Assembly (NCBI GenBank): GCA_013215775.1 | Contig: JABSQO010000002.1 | Location: 1 to 64,000 of the forward strand | DNA length: 64,000 nt | DNA from: Piscirickettsiaceae bacterium | GTDB lineage: Bacteria; Pseudomonadota; Gammaproteobacteria; Nitrosococcales; Methylophagaceae | Direction of reading: 5' to 3' | Shown: piece by piece, positions 62,822 through 64,000 of the stretch | Numbering within the stretch: the stretch's first letter is position 1 | Layout: every line of letters starts with the position of its first letter | Notes under the pieces: generated by a model | Seen by the model: the letters and a program-made list of their open reading frames with translations, nothing else | Databases searched by the model: none | Told to the model about the DNA's origin: nothing | Program-made: the position numbers and the translations under genes

Positions 62822-63382
62822 TTATTTTACAATTTTGCTAAATTTAGAGCCTTCTATGGTTAAATTGAACATGAGTCCTTTGTTGCTAAATACAAAACCG
62901 ACAATGGGATCTTCAATATCAATGGTATTGATATCTTCACCTACACCCCACTCAATAACCGCGACTGAACCATCCACACCGGCTTTCCAGCCTTTGCTAG
63001 ATTGAAAGTGTTTTAGTGCCTCATCAGTCATAAATACTAATACAAGGGATTTAGATTGAGCACCTAACTGAAAACCAATTGAAGCTGCTGCTGTGCTGTA
63101 GTAGGAGTCGGTTTTGCCACCAATGATCATAGCGCCTTCACCGTACTCGCCGCCAATACCAAAACCTACTTTGATTACGCTAGGAAAGACAAGAACGGCT
63201 TTGCCACGCTTTAAAAATTCCTCGCCTCCTGCAATATCTTGGCGGAAACGTTTTAATGTTTCGATAACGCCAATATCAATTTCGGTGGCCGATGAGGCAT
63301 TTGCCATGGAGCTAAATGACAAACTGAAACTAGTTAATAGAACAGCAAAAAAAGTGACTAACGAGAAGCGTGTTATGGACAT
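62822..63382 (-). CDS. SYLF/YSC84-domain lipid-binding-like protein, secreted (MSITRF start preferred)
   Basis: Signal peptide; FLKRGKAVLVFPSVIKVGFGIGGEYGEGAMIIGGKTDSYYSTAAASIGFQLGAQSKSLVLVFMTDEAL. Confidence 0.88.
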   Translation of the reverse strand: MSITRFSLVTFFAVLLTSFSLSFSSMANASSATEIDIGVIETLKRFRQDIAGGEEFLKRGKAVLVFPSVIKVGFGIGGEYGEGAMIIGGKTDSYYSTAAASIGFQLGAQSKSLVLVFMTDEALKHFQSSKGWKAGVDGSVAVIEWGVGEDINTIDIEDPIVGFVFSNKGLMFNLTIEGSKFSKIVK

Positions 63383-63460
63383 GATGTTTCCTTCATTCAA
63401 GTTGATTACTGATACGTTAGCACGGAGTGATATTTGAAACAAAGCACTCATCAACAAAAA

Positions 63461-63490
63461 TGGCCAGATAAAATATCTGGCCACAGAAAA
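63461..63490 (-). terminator. Hairpin downstream of ABC-F gene
   Basis: TGGCCAGATA-aaa-TATCTGGCCA perfect 10-bp stem with T-tract on minus-strand transcript. Confidence 0.75.
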
Positions 63491-63496
63491 TGACTA

Positions 63497-64000
63497 TTAT
63501 TTAACACCTTGGCTGACTAGGTATTCTTCGTACGTCCCTTTAAAATCCACAATTCCTTCAGGAGTCATATCAAAAATGCGAGTTGCCAATGATGATACAA
63601 ATTCACGATCATGACTGACAAAGAATAATGTGCCTTCGTATTGCTCTAGCGCCATATTGAGCGATTCAATAGATTCCATATCCATGTGATTGGTTGGTTC
63701 ATCCATGATCAGAATATTGGGTTTTTGTAATAGTAATTTACCAAACATCATTCGGCCTTTTTCACCACCAGATAAGATGCGGGCTTTTTTCTCAATTGAA
63801 TGTCCAGAAAATAGCAAGCGACCTAAAGTACCGCGAATGACTTGTTCATCATCTTGAGATGAAGCCCATTGCGACATCCATTCGAATAGATCCAAATCAT
63901 TCTCAAAGAAATTTTCATGATCTTGGGCGTAATAACCAATATTGGCATTTTCTGACCACTTAACCGCACCGTCTTTAGGCGGTAATTCGGTAGCAAGTGT
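63497..64000 (-). CDS. ABC-F family ATPase, C-terminal part (continues past window edge)
   Basis: [52 protein letters not shown]; frame open upstream of 63895 to the edge. Confidence 0.9.
   Translation of the reverse strand, partial: TLATELPPKDGAVKWSENANIGYYAQDHENFFENDLDLFEWMSQWASSQDDEQVIRGTLGRLLFSGHSIEKKARILSGGEKGRMMFGKLLLQKPNILIMDEPTNHMDMESIESLNMALEQYEGTLFFVSHDREFVSSLATRIFDMTPEGIVDFKGTYEEYLVSQGVK

Overview
The window is a dense, AT-leaning gammaproteobacterial chromosome segment. My guess from gene content and order is a Piscirickettsiaceae/Methylophaga/Cycloclasticus-like relative, but this is inference. Housekeeping blocks in order: apaH (partial)-ribH-nusB-thiL-pgpA; a type IV minor pilin cluster with very long PilX and PilV proteins; a minus-strand block of adenosine-kinase-like, rnd, hydrolase, glutaredoxin-like and moaB genes; rlmB-rpsF-rpsR-DUF2232-rplI-dnaB-alr-radA; hemJ-like, dolP-like, yraN, lpoA-like, rsmI, rnpB RNA; a complete dcw cluster (mraZ to ftsZ) followed by lpxC; dciA-like, M23 peptidase, secA, argJ, DUF3549, def, 2OG oxygenase, SpmAB-like, deaD, dodecin, ASCH, SYLF and a partial ABC-F gene. 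The most interesting region is about 24.94-32.24 kb, between rnpB and mraZ. It is a ~7 kb signalling cassette: N-terminal HTH/C-terminal receiver protein, PAS pseudo-histidine-kinase with Asn at the phospho-His position, 1153-aa membrane triple-PAS kinase, and REC / HD-GYP / REC. It is bracketed by intact rnpB on the left and a diverged relic of the rnpB 3' end on the right (about 54/64 identical by hand alignment). It also carries what looks like a decayed 3' half of tRNA-Leu(UAA). This suggests an old integrated island at the rnpB 3' end that has lost its integrase and kept a c-di-GMP-type phosphorelay. Other notable items: a probable S6:S18-binding leader before rpsF, a clear sigma70 promoter plus MraZ box before mraZ, and a modular PilV with a ~400-aa Cys-rich extension and no pilY1 nearby.
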